Shown here in pieces: positions 26,869 through 35,856 of a DNA stretch of 64,000 bases. Within the stretch, counting starts at the first letter, position 1, and each line of letters begins with the position of its first letter. Origin of the DNA: DASPKM01 sp036402175 (GTDB lineage Bacteria > Bacteroidota > Bacteroidia > Chitinophagales > Chitinophagaceae); assembly GCA_036402175.1 (NCBI GenBank), contig DASWTK010000052.1:1-64000 (forward strand), given 5' to 3'. The position numbers were made by a program, and so were the translations under genes. The notes beneath the pieces are model-generated. The model saw only the letters and a program-made list of their open reading frames with translations, was not told where the DNA came from and made no database searches.

Positions 26869-27954
26869 ATGCGACTCCTTTTTTCTGTTTTATTAATGCT
26901 GGGAGTGTCTGCCACTTTCAGTCAGTCAATGATTAAATTGGCCGATTCGGTACGACGCGCCCGTGGAATTCCCGGCATTGGTTATGTTGTATTCAGTAAA
27001 GACAGCATCCTCGATAAGGGAGTGACTGGTTTCCGTAAATACCGTTCGCGCGATAGTCTTCAGATAACTGACCGCTTTCATATTGGCACCAACACTTTCG
27101 CGTTCACCGCATGGATCGCAGCAAGACTGGTAGAGACCGGTAAAATAAAATGGACCACAACTTACACGCAGCTTTTTCCTCAGAATAAGACCAGGGTACA
27201 GGCTGCATTCCGTGACGTTGCCCTGAAGGATCTGCTGTCGAACCAGGCCGGCTTACCGCCTTACAGTAAGGTCGATGATTTTGCCCATGTGCCGCTTCTG
27301 GGTAACGACATCATCACCCAGCGGCGTGAATTTTCATCATGGGTATTGCAAAGGCCAGGGCTAGAAGCAGACCGCAAGAATAAAACTGTGCTCTCTGTGG
27401 TTAGCTACGGTGTTGCCGCAAGCATGCTGGAAAAAGCAAGCGGCAAGTCGTGGGAAAAAATGCTCGATGAATTCATCAACAAACCATTGGGCATTTCTGC
27501 AATGATCGGCTGGCCGAACAAGATCTCCGAAGAGCAACCCGCCGGGCACTGGGCCCGTTATGGAGCGCTGGCTCCCGAACCTGCGGGCACATGGGTAAAG
27601 CCGCATCCCGCTATTATTCCCGCTTTCGATATCAATATCAGCATTACAGATTATGCGAAGTTTCTGCAACAACACCTCAAAGGCCTGAGAGGCGATTCGG
27701 CTTACCTTTCGCCGAAGACATTTCAACTCATGCATTATGGTTTGCCCGATTATTCTCTGGGGTGGAACAATGCAATGATCAATAATTCCCGCATATCATT
27801 CCATACCGGCGAATCCCATCTTTTTGTAACCCAGGTTGAGCTGGTGCCCGGCAAAAACATCGGCATCCTGGTTGTTGGCAACAACGGAGAAAGCATGGGA
27901 AAGGGCGGTGTGATGAACCTCTGCAGGCTGTTAAGAGAACAGTACATGAAATAA
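26869..27954 (+). CDS. Serine-hydrolase-fold protein lacking catalytic residues
   Basis: A 361-residue protein with a signal peptide and the beta-lactamase/class C-like fold. The usual SxxK motif is changed: at 73-81 the sequence is GTNTFAFTA where families have GSxTKxFTA, so Ser becomes Thr74 and Lys becomes Phe77. The YxN motif is also lost (LSV at 175-177), while the HTG motif (residue 312) and the following LVPGKNIGILVVGNN are kept. It probably binds, but does not cleave, a ligand. It sits 6 bp after the sterol-desaturase-like gene, likely the same operon. Confidence 0.8.
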   Translation: MRLLFSVLLMLGVSATFSQSMIKLADSVRRARGIPGIGYVVFSKDSILDKGVTGFRKYRSRDSLQITDRFHIGTNTFAFTAWIAARLVETGKIKWTTTYTQLFPQNKTRVQAAFRDVALKDLLSNQAGLPPYSKVDDFAHVPLLGNDIITQRREFSSWVLQRPGLEADRKNKTVLSVVSYGVAASMLEKASGKSWEKMLDEFINKPLGISAMIGWPNKISEEQPAGHWARYGALAPEPAGTWVKPHPAIIPAFDINISITDYAKFLQQHLKGLRGDSAYLSPKTFQLMHYGLPDYSLGWNNAMINNSRISFHTGESHLFVTQVELVPGKNIGILVVGNNGESMGKGGVMNLCRLLREQYMK

Positions 27955-27990
27955 ACGCCCTTACCTTCGCAGTTCTAAAAACCGCTACGA

Positions 27991-28713
27991 ATGAAAGAAC
28001 GTGCTGTTGCGCTTATCCCCGCACGCTATGCCGCCACACGGTTCAGGGGCAAACTGATGGCCGACCTGGGTGGAAAAACCGTCATCACCAGAACTTTTGA
28101 ATCAACCGTTGCTACTGGCCTGTTCGATGATGTGATCGTAGTAACAGACAGCGATGTTATTTTTCAGGAAATAACCGGGCATGGCGGAAAAGCTGTCATG
28201 AGCAAAAAGGAGCATGAAAGCGGGAGCGACCGTATTGCAGAAGCTGCGGAGGACATGGATGCGGATATTGTTGTGAATGTGCAGGGCGACACGCCTTTCG
28301 TAAAGAAAGAACCCCTGGAAAAGTTGTTGCTTCAATTCAAGGATTCAACGGTGCAGGTTGGATCACTCATGCAGGAATTGAAAGAACAGCAGTTTATTGA
28401 TGATCCCAATTATGTAAAAGTGGCGGTTGATAAAAACAACAACGCCCTTTTCTTTAGCAGAAGCGTGATCCCATACCCGCGCAACAAAAATAATTCTACT
28501 GTTTATTATGAGCACATTGGCGTGTACGCATTCCGCAAAGAGGCGTTGCTTAATTTCACTCGCTGGCCGGTAAGCCCGCTCGAGGATACTGAAAAAATTG
28601 AATGTCTTCGTTATCTCGAAAACGGTATTCCGATCAGAATGGTTATTACAGATTATATGGGTGTTGAAATAGATACGCCGGAAGACCTGGAACGCGCCGC
28701 CGGATTATTGTGA
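27991..28713 (+). CDS. kdsB: CMP-Kdo synthetase (3-deoxy-manno-octulosonate cytidylyltransferase)
   Basis: A 240-residue cytidylyltransferase of the KdsB type, which activates Kdo (or 8-amino-Kdo) to the CMP sugar for LPS inner-core synthesis. Motifs: IPARYAATRFRGK at the N-terminus and VVNVQGDTPFV with the metal-binding Asp. A TACCTTCG -7-like element lies 22 bp upstream of the ATG (27962-27969). It is followed 61 bp later by a kdnB-like gene, which suggests that its substrate may be 8-amino-Kdo. Confidence 0.9.
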   Translation: MKERAVALIPARYAATRFRGKLMADLGGKTVITRTFESTVATGLFDDVIVVTDSDVIFQEITGHGGKAVMSKKEHESGSDRIAEAAEDMDADIVVNVQGDTPFVKKEPLEKLLLQFKDSTVQVGSLMQELKEQQFIDDPNYVKVAVDKNNNALFFSRSVIPYPRNKNNSTVYYEHIGVYAFRKEALLNFTRWPVSPLEDTEKIECLRYLENGIPIRMVITDYMGVEIDTPEDLERAAGLL

Positions 28714-28774
28714 TAAGTCGTTACTGGTTACACTCGCCAATCAAAACAAATTAACTTCGCAAAAATTTTAAAGG

Positions 28775-29851
28775 ATGTCAGGCTTCAGAAATTTCAAGAT
28801 GATCGGTTACGTTGTATATGGCCGGGGCAGTTTTGATCAGTTGGCAGATATACTAAAGCCAAACAGGAAGTCCGGTGCGCCGATGGTGTTCCTGGTGGAT
28901 CATTTTTTTAAAGACAAGCCCCTGGTGAATCGCATTCCTCTGGAAGGTAATGACAAGATCATCTTCGCTGATGTAACCTATGAGCCAAAGACTACTTATG
29001 TTGACTCGCTTGCAGGTGAGCTGAAACAGACTTTCGGTAATGTAAGCGGGATCATCGGAATCGGAGGCGGATCAACCATGGATCTTGCCAAAGCGGTTTC
29101 ACTGATGATGAATAATCCCGGATCGTCGGCCGACTATCAGGGCTGGGATTTGGTCAAATTTCCCGGCGTTTACAAGGCCGGTATTCCAACCCTGAGCGGA
29201 ACAGGCGCTGAGGTGAGTCGCACAACCGTGCTTACTGGTCCTACCAGGAAGCTGGGGATGAACTCCGACTTCACTCCCTTTGATCAGATAGTACTGGATC
29301 CTGCATTGACTTCAAACGCTCCGGTTAATCAGCGTTTTTATACAGGCATGGACTGCTATATACACTGCATCGAAAGCCTGCAGGGAACATTTCTGAATGA
29401 ATTCAGTAAAAGCTATGGCGAAAAAGCGCTTGAGCTTTGCCGTGAGGTGTTCCTTAACAAGGATAACTGGGACGATGAGTGTGATGACAAACTCATGATG
29501 GCTTCATACGCGGGGGGAATGAGCATTGCTTATTCACAGGTAGGAGTAGCTCACGCCGTTAGTTATGGATTGAGTTATCTTCTTGGAACCAAACATGGTG
29601 TTGGCAATTGCATTGTCATGAACCATATTGAAGAATATTATCCCGAAGGTGTTGCCGAGTTCAGGCGTATGGTTGAGAAAAACAAAGTGGAGATACCACA
29701 GGGAATTTGCAAAGGTCTTACCGATGAGCAGTTTGATACCATGATCAATGTTTCACTTGGCATGAAGCCATTATGGGAAAATGCGCTTGGAAAAGACTGG
29801 GAAAAGAAAATGACAAGGGATAAGCTCAGGCGGCTTTATGAGAAGCTCTAG
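28775..29851 (+). CDS. kdnB: KdnB-like Kdo 8-oxidase (iron-containing alcohol dehydrogenase)
   Basis: A 358-residue member of the iron-containing alcohol dehydrogenase family, with GIGGGSTMDLAKAVSLMM, GIPTLSGTGAEVSRT and the metal-site region (GMDCYIHCIESL, HAVSYGLSYLLGTKHG). This pattern fits KdnB, which oxidises the C8 hydroxyl of Kdo before KdnA adds an amino group, giving 8-amino-3,8-dideoxy-Kdo. The assignment rests on recalled similarity and on adjacency to kdsB. A kdnA-type aminotransferase is not in the window. A TAACTTCG -7-like element lies upstream (28752-28759). Confidence 0.82.
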   Translation: MSGFRNFKMIGYVVYGRGSFDQLADILKPNRKSGAPMVFLVDHFFKDKPLVNRIPLEGNDKIIFADVTYEPKTTYVDSLAGELKQTFGNVSGIIGIGGGSTMDLAKAVSLMMNNPGSSADYQGWDLVKFPGVYKAGIPTLSGTGAEVSRTTVLTGPTRKLGMNSDFTPFDQIVLDPALTSNAPVNQRFYTGMDCYIHCIESLQGTFLNEFSKSYGEKALELCREVFLNKDNWDDECDDKLMMASYAGGMSIAYSQVGVAHAVSYGLSYLLGTKHGVGNCIVMNHIEEYYPEGVAEFRRMVEKNKVEIPQGICKGLTDEQFDTMINVSLGMKPLWENALGKDWEKKMTRDKLRRLYEKL

Positions 29852-29920
29852 CCCGTACATCAAATTTATTGGCATCATAACCGCCGTTTTCTTAACTTAA
29901 TTATCCTAAATAATCCAGGT

Positions 29921-30640
29921 ATGAAAGCGGTTCTTGGCCTTATAATGTTATGCTCAGTCTGCGCATACGGGCAGCGACGGGTGGATGTGGATGCAAATAT
30001 GGATGTAACCCTTCAGCCTGGCGCCTTTTTCACTTCGGTCAATGGAATTCCGGCAGTCACCAACATTTATTACCGGGTGGTGGATGGTACGGCCTTTTTC
30101 AGAGATGAATGGCTTAAGGGATCGGTTTCAATTGAAAAGGGCAGAGAGTACCAGAACCTGACACTCAAGCTTGACCTTCTGGAAAATACATTATACTTCA
30201 AGGATGGCAAAGGGAATGAAATGGTTTGCACCACTCCCGTCAACGGCATTTCGCTGAAAGACCCCACACAGGGAAAAGTGTTTCGGTTTGCTCATATTAA
30301 ATTTATTCCCGCCCTGGCTGAATTAAAACTGAATTGCTGGTTGGAAGTGCTGGCAAATGGACCTGTACAGTTATATTCCCAGTACAAAAAAACAGTTTCA
30401 GAGAGTCGCCCTTACGGCCAGGCTACACTGGAACAAAGGATACTAACTACGAACCTGTACTACCTTGTTATTGACAACCGGATGGTCAAAGTGAAAAGAA
30501 TTGCCGATATCGCAAAGGCGCTTCCATCCAACCAAACTGAAATTCAGGCGTGGCTTAAAGCCAATAATGTGGAAGACAAAAATCCATCAGACTTTGCCCG
30601 TTTAGTGGATTGGTACAACGGCCTTACCGCAAAGAACTGA
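29921..30640 (+). CDS. Exported protein A, paralogous to its neighbour
   Basis: A 239-residue protein with a signal peptide (ending CAYGQ) and a beta-rich body. It aligns along its length with the next gene: both share segments such as FFTSVNG/FFNVVNS, the KVDLL/KLDLL region, the TPVNGISLKD/SPVNKILLLD region, a WLE segment and YYLxxDNR. Function and family are unknown. A periplasmic or surface role is inferred from the signal peptide. Confidence 0.8.
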   Translation: MKAVLGLIMLCSVCAYGQRRVDVDANMDVTLQPGAFFTSVNGIPAVTNIYYRVVDGTAFFRDEWLKGSVSIEKGREYQNLTLKLDLLENTLYFKDGKGNEMVCTTPVNGISLKDPTQGKVFRFAHIKFIPALAELKLNCWLEVLANGPVQLYSQYKKTVSESRPYGQATLEQRILTTNLYYLVIDNRMVKVKRIADIAKALPSNQTEIQAWLKANNVEDKNPSDFARLVDWYNGLTAKN

Positions 30641-30747
30641 TACTGAAATCTCCGACTCAGCCACCGCATAGTGTACTTCAGTAATTAATATTCAGCCTTA
30701 AGCAAGCGTAATTGTTCTCCAAGTGGAATATTCATTATACTTCGGTA

Positions 30748-31464
30748 ATGAAACTCTTTTATTTTACTATGCTGTTCATGGCTCCCTTTATTGCAAATGG
30801 GCAGGGAAATGGCTTTGGAGCAGGTTTCAGCGAAGTGCAGAATGGGTATTCACGACTTGGATCATTTTTTAATGTAGTGAACAGCGAACCTGTTACCGCG
30901 CCAAATAATCCACGACAAATTGAGGGCAGCCCTTACTTCAGTGAAGTATGGATGAAAGGGATCATCACCCTGAATAACGGACAATCGTACAGCGGCAGCC
31001 AACTGAAAGTTGACCTCCTGAATACAAAGGTTATTTTCATTGATAACGAAGGAAAACAAAAAGTCTGCAACAGTCCGGTCAATAAGATATTGCTGCTTGA
31101 TACCACTACCGGTCAGGTGCATGCTTTTGTTCATTCCTTTGAACTGCCTATTAGTCTTGATCTTAAGGATTCTGCATGGCTGGAGATACTGCAGCCGGGT
31201 CGCACTCAGTTACTGAAGCATCATAAAAAAGAAATGGTTGAGGTTTCGTCTTACGCTTCGGTATCGGTTGACCGCATCAAGACGCAGCCGAGGTATTACC
31301 TGCAGCACGACAACCGGCTTTTTAAGGTAAACTCTTTCCGTGACCTGCGTGAAATTCTTAAATCGCACAACAAAGCGATTGAAGAATATATGAAAAAGAC
31401 CAGGCCGCAATGGAAAGACGAATCGCATATCAGGAGCTTTGTGAGTTACATTAATACTTTGTAA
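30748..31464 (+). CDS. Exported protein B, paralogous to its neighbour
   Basis: A 238-residue protein with a signal peptide (MKLFYFTMLFMAPFIANGQ). The frame opens at 30712, but ATG 30748 gives the signal peptide directly. It is a diverged tandem duplicate of the preceding protein (shared DLL, PVN, WLE and YYLxxDNR landmarks). No known domain is recognised. Confidence 0.8.
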   Translation: MKLFYFTMLFMAPFIANGQGNGFGAGFSEVQNGYSRLGSFFNVVNSEPVTAPNNPRQIEGSPYFSEVWMKGIITLNNGQSYSGSQLKVDLLNTKVIFIDNEGKQKVCNSPVNKILLLDTTTGQVHAFVHSFELPISLDLKDSAWLEILQPGRTQLLKHHKKEMVEVSSYASVSVDRIKTQPRYYLQHDNRLFKVNSFRDLREILKSHNKAIEEYMKKTRPQWKDESHIRSFVSYINTL

Positions 31465-31552
31465 GGTTCAATAGTCCCATCACCACATTTTCCCCCACAG
31501 GCTTTCATCATTCGCCCGCTTTCCCTATCTTCCATGCAGCAACAACTGCATC

Positions 31553-32647
31553 ATGCGTCCATCCAAATACCTGAACCTCTTACTACCGATCTTCAATACC
31601 GAAAGGACCCGCGAGATCCTGGGTGTTAATCCTGTTACCATTACTCAACGCGAGGAAGCGGCGGAAGTCAGGGTTTCAGTTTTTGCATACAACGCTGTAA
31701 AGCTTAACGAATATCAATTCGATAATATCATAGAATGTCTCAGGTTCTCCAGCGAAAACAACTTCATTCACTGGATCAATATCGATGGCCTGCGGAAGTC
31801 GGACGTTGAACTCGTCTGCAGCAAATTCGGCATACACAACCTTATTACCGAGGATATACTGAGCGTTGATCAGCGACCCAAGATGGATGAAATTGAAGGA
31901 ATTTTGTATTGCCTTCTGAACATGCTTTATTTCAATGAAAATTCAAACACCGTTGAACAGGAACAGATAAGCATCGTGCTTGGAAAGAACTTTGTGATCA
32001 CATTCCAGGAAGATCCGGCCAGGGATGTGTTCAATCCGCTACGTGATAAATTAAAACTGATCAATAGCAAGGTGCGCCAGCGCAGCGCCGATTTCCTTTG
32101 CTACTCCATGATAGACATGATCGTTGACAACTATTACATGGTAATGGAAAAACTCGGCGACAGAATTGAGACAATTGAAGATGAAATCATACGCCATAGT
32201 AACAAGCGCAGCCTTGCGCGTATCAATCAATTGAGAAAGGAGTTGATCGTTTTGAAACGGAATATCGGGCCGGTGCGCGACCTGGTCAGTGGCTTTCTTC
32301 GCAGCGAAAGTGAATTGCTGGACGACCGAACAACCAAATACTTCAAAGACGTATACGATCACATCGTTCAGGCAAACGACCTGAGTGAGAACTACCGTGA
32401 TATGATGCTGAACCTGCAGGATCTTTATATCAGCAATGTAAACCTGAAGACCAATGAAGTGATGAAGGTAATGGCCATTGTGACCTGCCTGCTTGCTCCC
32501 GCCACTGTTATCGGAGGCATCTTCGGAATGAACTTCGATGTTATTCCAACAGCCCATAACCAGTGGGGATTTTATACCGCTGTTGGATTCATGCTGATGG
32601 TGCCGCTGCTGATGCTCTGGATATTTAAAAAGCGTGGCTGGTTTTAA
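31553..32647 (+). CDS. corA: CorA family magnesium/cobalt transporter
   Basis: A 364-residue CorA channel: a large N-terminal cytoplasmic domain, a long helical stalk (about 180-300) and two C-terminal membrane helices with the signature GMNF in the loop (IFGMNFDVIP), ending in a basic FKKRGWF. It imports Mg2+ and can carry Co2+ or Ni2+. It is transcribed alone. Confidence 0.93.
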   Translation: MRPSKYLNLLLPIFNTERTREILGVNPVTITQREEAAEVRVSVFAYNAVKLNEYQFDNIIECLRFSSENNFIHWINIDGLRKSDVELVCSKFGIHNLITEDILSVDQRPKMDEIEGILYCLLNMLYFNENSNTVEQEQISIVLGKNFVITFQEDPARDVFNPLRDKLKLINSKVRQRSADFLCYSMIDMIVDNYYMVMEKLGDRIETIEDEIIRHSNKRSLARINQLRKELIVLKRNIGPVRDLVSGFLRSESELLDDRTTKYFKDVYDHIVQANDLSENYRDMMLNLQDLYISNVNLKTNEVMKVMAIVTCLLAPATVIGGIFGMNFDVIPTAHNQWGFYTAVGFMLMVPLLMLWIFKKRGWF

Positions 32648-32719
32648 TCCATCTGTTAACTTGATGAGCGGTTAGTTGCCCTTTTATAATCGGCTTAATT
32701 TGAAAGATAATTATCCCCC

Positions 32720-34183
32720 ATGCGTATTGCCTGCATACTATTTCTGCTGATACTGCATAATGCCGGTTCTGTTTACGCAACTGATCTCACAATTACAGGT
32801 ATAGAATGGTCGCGCAATCAAACGCGCAATGAATACCATGTAAAATTTACAATTACCTGGAACAATTCATGGCATAACAGCCGAAACCACGACGCAGCCT
32901 GGGTGGTAATAAAATATCAGTCTCCGGAATACCGCGTTGCAGGCTACAGACATGCGAGGATTCTGACCAGGAACCACAGCATGCTGATAAATCATGTGCC
33001 CGGAAGTCCACAACCTGTTTTTGAGGTACCGGAAGATAGTACCGGATTTTTTATCTATCCATCTTCCACATACCGGGGAGCGATAAGCTGGACGGTTCTG
33101 ATTGCATTGGATACGGCAATACTGTCCGACAGAAATTTTCTTCCAAATGACCGACTCCTCTCAGTGCATGGAATAGAAATGGTCAAAATCCCTGAAGGGC
33201 CGTTCACGTTAGGAGATCCTGACACTGCAGCTTACAGGAACTTTAGTTTTTTTAGTTCCGATGGAAACGGGAAGCCTGCTGGTCTGTTCAAAATTAATAG
33301 TGAAAAGAGCGATATCCCGGTTAACACTTCACAAGGCAGCCTTTATTATAATGCGGAGAGGCAAATTTATCATGGTGACCAGAAAGGGATAATTCCGGCG
33401 GCATTTCCAAAAGGCTACCAGTCGTTTTATATTATGAAATATGAACTTCAGCAGGGTCAATACGCAGAATTCCTGAACTGCATTTCGGCGGGTGCTTCTC
33501 ATCACAGGGCCAACTTCGGCGGAAAACTTTATTACGAACATCGGGGAACTATTAAAATTGAAGATGACAGATATTTTTCCGCCTCCCCTTCACGTCCGTG
33601 CAATTTTGTAAGCTGGGACGACGCTTGTGCGTTTGCCGATTGGTCATGCCTGCGCCCTATGACTGAATTGGAATTTGAGAAAGCCTGTCGCGGTAACCGC
33701 ACACCTATACCACATGAATATCCATGGAATACTTCATCAAAGAATAACCTGATGAGAATAGTGGATACAAACAATGAATTGGTTCTTATAAATAATCTGA
33801 ATGAATCACAGCTTGATGATAATAATCGCGACAAATTCGGCGCTTCATATTACTGGGTAATGGACCTTGCCGGAAGTTTGTGGGAAAGATGTGTCACCGT
33901 TGGAGATTCTGTGGGAAGATCTTTTCAGGGAACTCATGGCGATGGCAATCTTGCTCCTTATGGCTACGCAAGTAATGCCGACTGGCCGAAGGGCAGCACT
34001 GAAACAGCCGGATTCGGATTCCGGGGCGGTGGATATTATGAACACAACATGCAGTACGGTGGTTTTAATCCGCATAGCCCAATAGGCTACAGGAATTTCG
34101 GATCATGGCCCGGAGGTAACCGCAGCAATTCATATAGCAGCAGATTTGTAAGAACCGTTACAAGGTCAGTAATTACAAAATGA
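32720..34183 (+). CDS. SUMF1/FGE-like domain exported protein
   Basis: A 487-residue protein with a signal peptide (ending VYA). Residues about 155-485 form a formylglycine-generating-enzyme-like (SUMF1) domain: MVKIPEGPFTLGD, MKYELQQGQYAEFLN, NFVSWDDACAFADW and a C-terminal GFRGGGYYE. The N-terminal 150 residues are a beta-rich region without an assigned family. Many Bacteroidota SUMF1-fold proteins are not sulfatase activators (for example gliding-motility proteins), so the enzymatic role is uncertain. Confidence 0.82.
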   Translation: MRIACILFLLILHNAGSVYATDLTITGIEWSRNQTRNEYHVKFTITWNNSWHNSRNHDAAWVVIKYQSPEYRVAGYRHARILTRNHSMLINHVPGSPQPVFEVPEDSTGFFIYPSSTYRGAISWTVLIALDTAILSDRNFLPNDRLLSVHGIEMVKIPEGPFTLGDPDTAAYRNFSFFSSDGNGKPAGLFKINSEKSDIPVNTSQGSLYYNAERQIYHGDQKGIIPAAFPKGYQSFYIMKYELQQGQYAEFLNCISAGASHHRANFGGKLYYEHRGTIKIEDDRYFSASPSRPCNFVSWDDACAFADWSCLRPMTELEFEKACRGNRTPIPHEYPWNTSSKNNLMRIVDTNNELVLINNLNESQLDDNNRDKFGASYYWVMDLAGSLWERCVTVGDSVGRSFQGTHGDGNLAPYGYASNADWPKGSTETAGFGFRGGGYYEHNMQYGGFNPHSPIGYRNFGSWPGGNRSNSYSSRFVRTVTRSVITK

Positions 34184-34258
34184 TCGCCGAAAACATTCCA
34201 GCCTCAGCCATAACTCATCAACTTAAATTCCTAAATTCAATTCCTAAATTATTATATC

Positions 34259-35248
34259 ATGTCTTCAGATCGTCGCCGGTTTCTTCAGCAAATAGGACTT
34301 GCAGGCTTAGGCCTTGCAGCAACAGGACTGACCGCATGTGCGGATTCTGCTTCTCAGGGTAACGTTGATGGTCAGCCGAAAGCAGGTGATAAAAAAGCCG
34401 GTCCCCTGTTCTTTGAGATATCTCTGGCGCAATGGTCGTTGCATAAGGCTCTTTTTGCGAAGGAGCTGGACAACCTTGATTTCCCGGTGGTGACAAGGAA
34501 AGATTATGGGCTTGGCGTGGTTGAATATGTGAATGCATTCTTTATGGATAAGGCGGAGGATACAAAATACCTGAATGAATTGCTGAAGCGGTGCAGTGAT
34601 AACAATATAAAGAATCACCTGATCATGTGCGATGGAGAAGGTGGCCTTGGAGATTTGGATGATAAAAAGCGGTTGAAGTCAGTAGAGAATCATTACAAGT
34701 GGGTTGGGGCTGCAAAATATCTTGGCTGTGCAACCATTCGCGTAAATGCGTTTGGTGAAGGAAGCAGGGAAGACGTTCAAAAGGCCGCAATAGATGGACT
34801 TGGCAGACTGGCAGAATATGCTTCGAAAGAAAATATTAATGTCATTGTAGAAAATCATGGCAGTTATAGCTCCGACGGCCAATGGCTGGGGAGTGTAATG
34901 AAGGCGATCAACAAAAGCAACATGGGTACACTGCCCGATTTTGGTAACTTTTGCATTCGCCGTGATGGTAAATCAATGTGGGAGGGAAAATGTGTTGACC
35001 AGTACGACCCATATAAAGGTGTTCAGGAAATGATGCCTTTCGCAAAAGGTGTCAGTGCAAAATCACACGAATTTGATGACAAGGGAAACGAAGTGGAGAT
35101 AGACTATGTCAGGATGTTGAAGATCGTTAAAGACGCGGGCTTCCGCGGATATATAGGAATAGAATACGAAGGACAAAAGCACAGTGAACAGGAAGGTATC
35201 AGAAAAACAAAAGCCCTTCTTGAACGCGTAGGCGCGGCAATGGGATGA
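34259..35248 (+). CDS. Sugar phosphate isomerase/epimerase-like lipoprotein (TIM barrel)
   Basis: A 329-residue xylose-isomerase-like TIM-barrel protein. The N-terminus is a Tat-type signal (SSDRRRFLQQIGLAGLGL) ending in a lipobox-like LTAC, so it is likely exported folded and lipidated. Barrel motifs include NVIVENHGSYS, TLPDFGNF and GYIGIEYEG. It probably acts on sugars in the periplasm; no sugar-specific neighbours exist. Confidence 0.85.
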   Translation: MSSDRRRFLQQIGLAGLGLAATGLTACADSASQGNVDGQPKAGDKKAGPLFFEISLAQWSLHKALFAKELDNLDFPVVTRKDYGLGVVEYVNAFFMDKAEDTKYLNELLKRCSDNNIKNHLIMCDGEGGLGDLDDKKRLKSVENHYKWVGAAKYLGCATIRVNAFGEGSREDVQKAAIDGLGRLAEYASKENINVIVENHGSYSSDGQWLGSVMKAINKSNMGTLPDFGNFCIRRDGKSMWEGKCVDQYDPYKGVQEMMPFAKGVSAKSHEFDDKGNEVEIDYVRMLKIVKDAGFRGYIGIEYEGQKHSEQEGIRKTKALLERVGAAMG

Positions 35249-35252
35249 AACG

Positions 35253-35759
35253 TTACCGCTTTTTATAAATAGGCACTGTGCTGCAGGGTTCGCCGTACAT
35301 GATGCTTTTTGCAACAGGCCTTAAGCGCTTTGTTATTTCCATGTAGGCAAATTCACCAATAGGAATTTCTCCGCAGCCTTTAACCACAATTCGTTTGTCG
35401 GTAAACTCACTCACATCTATCTGCTGAATATTTCTGAGCAGCACCTGTTTCCTTAATTCATCGGCAGTGCCAAATACTATTTCTTTCGCTACCGGCTGAA
35501 GATAGGCGCCGGCAAGCATGTACGCCCAAACCGGTATTACCGCATCTGCTGAGCATAATACCGCTACGTATTTATCCTGGTAGTGTGACCAGTCAAATTG
35601 CTGCAGGGCCGCGCGATAATCCTTCTCTTTCAGAATGAGACCCATGAAAAGATAATCCTTCAGGTCAAATACAGCTATCTCATCCTTTGGATAATATTCT
35701 TCCAGGTCAAGCGTGATCAACCCGCTTTCCGCTACTTTATTCACAATTAGGTCGCTCAT
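35253..35759 (-). CDS. DUF2480 family protein
   Basis: A 168-residue protein matching DUF2480, a Bacteroidota family of unknown function (VNKVAESGLITLDLEEYY, CSADAVIPVWAYMLAGAYL). The frame opens at 35783, but ATG 35759 (MSDLIVNKV) is the family start. It is convergent with the TIM-barrel lipoprotein gene, only 4 bp apart, and lies downstream of ppiD on the same strand. Confidence 0.88.
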   Translation of the reverse strand: MSDLIVNKVAESGLITLDLEEYYPKDEIAVFDLKDYLFMGLILKEKDYRAALQQFDWSHYQDKYVAVLCSADAVIPVWAYMLAGAYLQPVAKEIVFGTADELRKQVLLRNIQQIDVSEFTDKRIVVKGCGEIPIGEFAYMEITKRLRPVAKSIMYGEPCSTVPIYKKR

Positions 35760-35794
35760 ATGGCAAAGATACGAATGGAACAACAGGTCTGAAA

Positions 35795-35838
35795 GTTAAT
35801 AGGTTGACAAAGAGATATCCCTCTGTCAACCTATTAAC
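35795..35838 (-). terminator. Hairpin between ppiD-like and DUF2480 genes
   Basis: GTTAATAGGTTGACA (35795-35809) and its perfect inverse (35824-35838) flank a 14-base loop. It lies 18 bp after the ppiD-like stop on the minus strand. No strong T run follows, so it may be a weak terminator or a mRNA-stabilising hairpin. Confidence 0.55.
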
Positions 35839-35856
35839 TAGAGCTTATCAGCTGTT

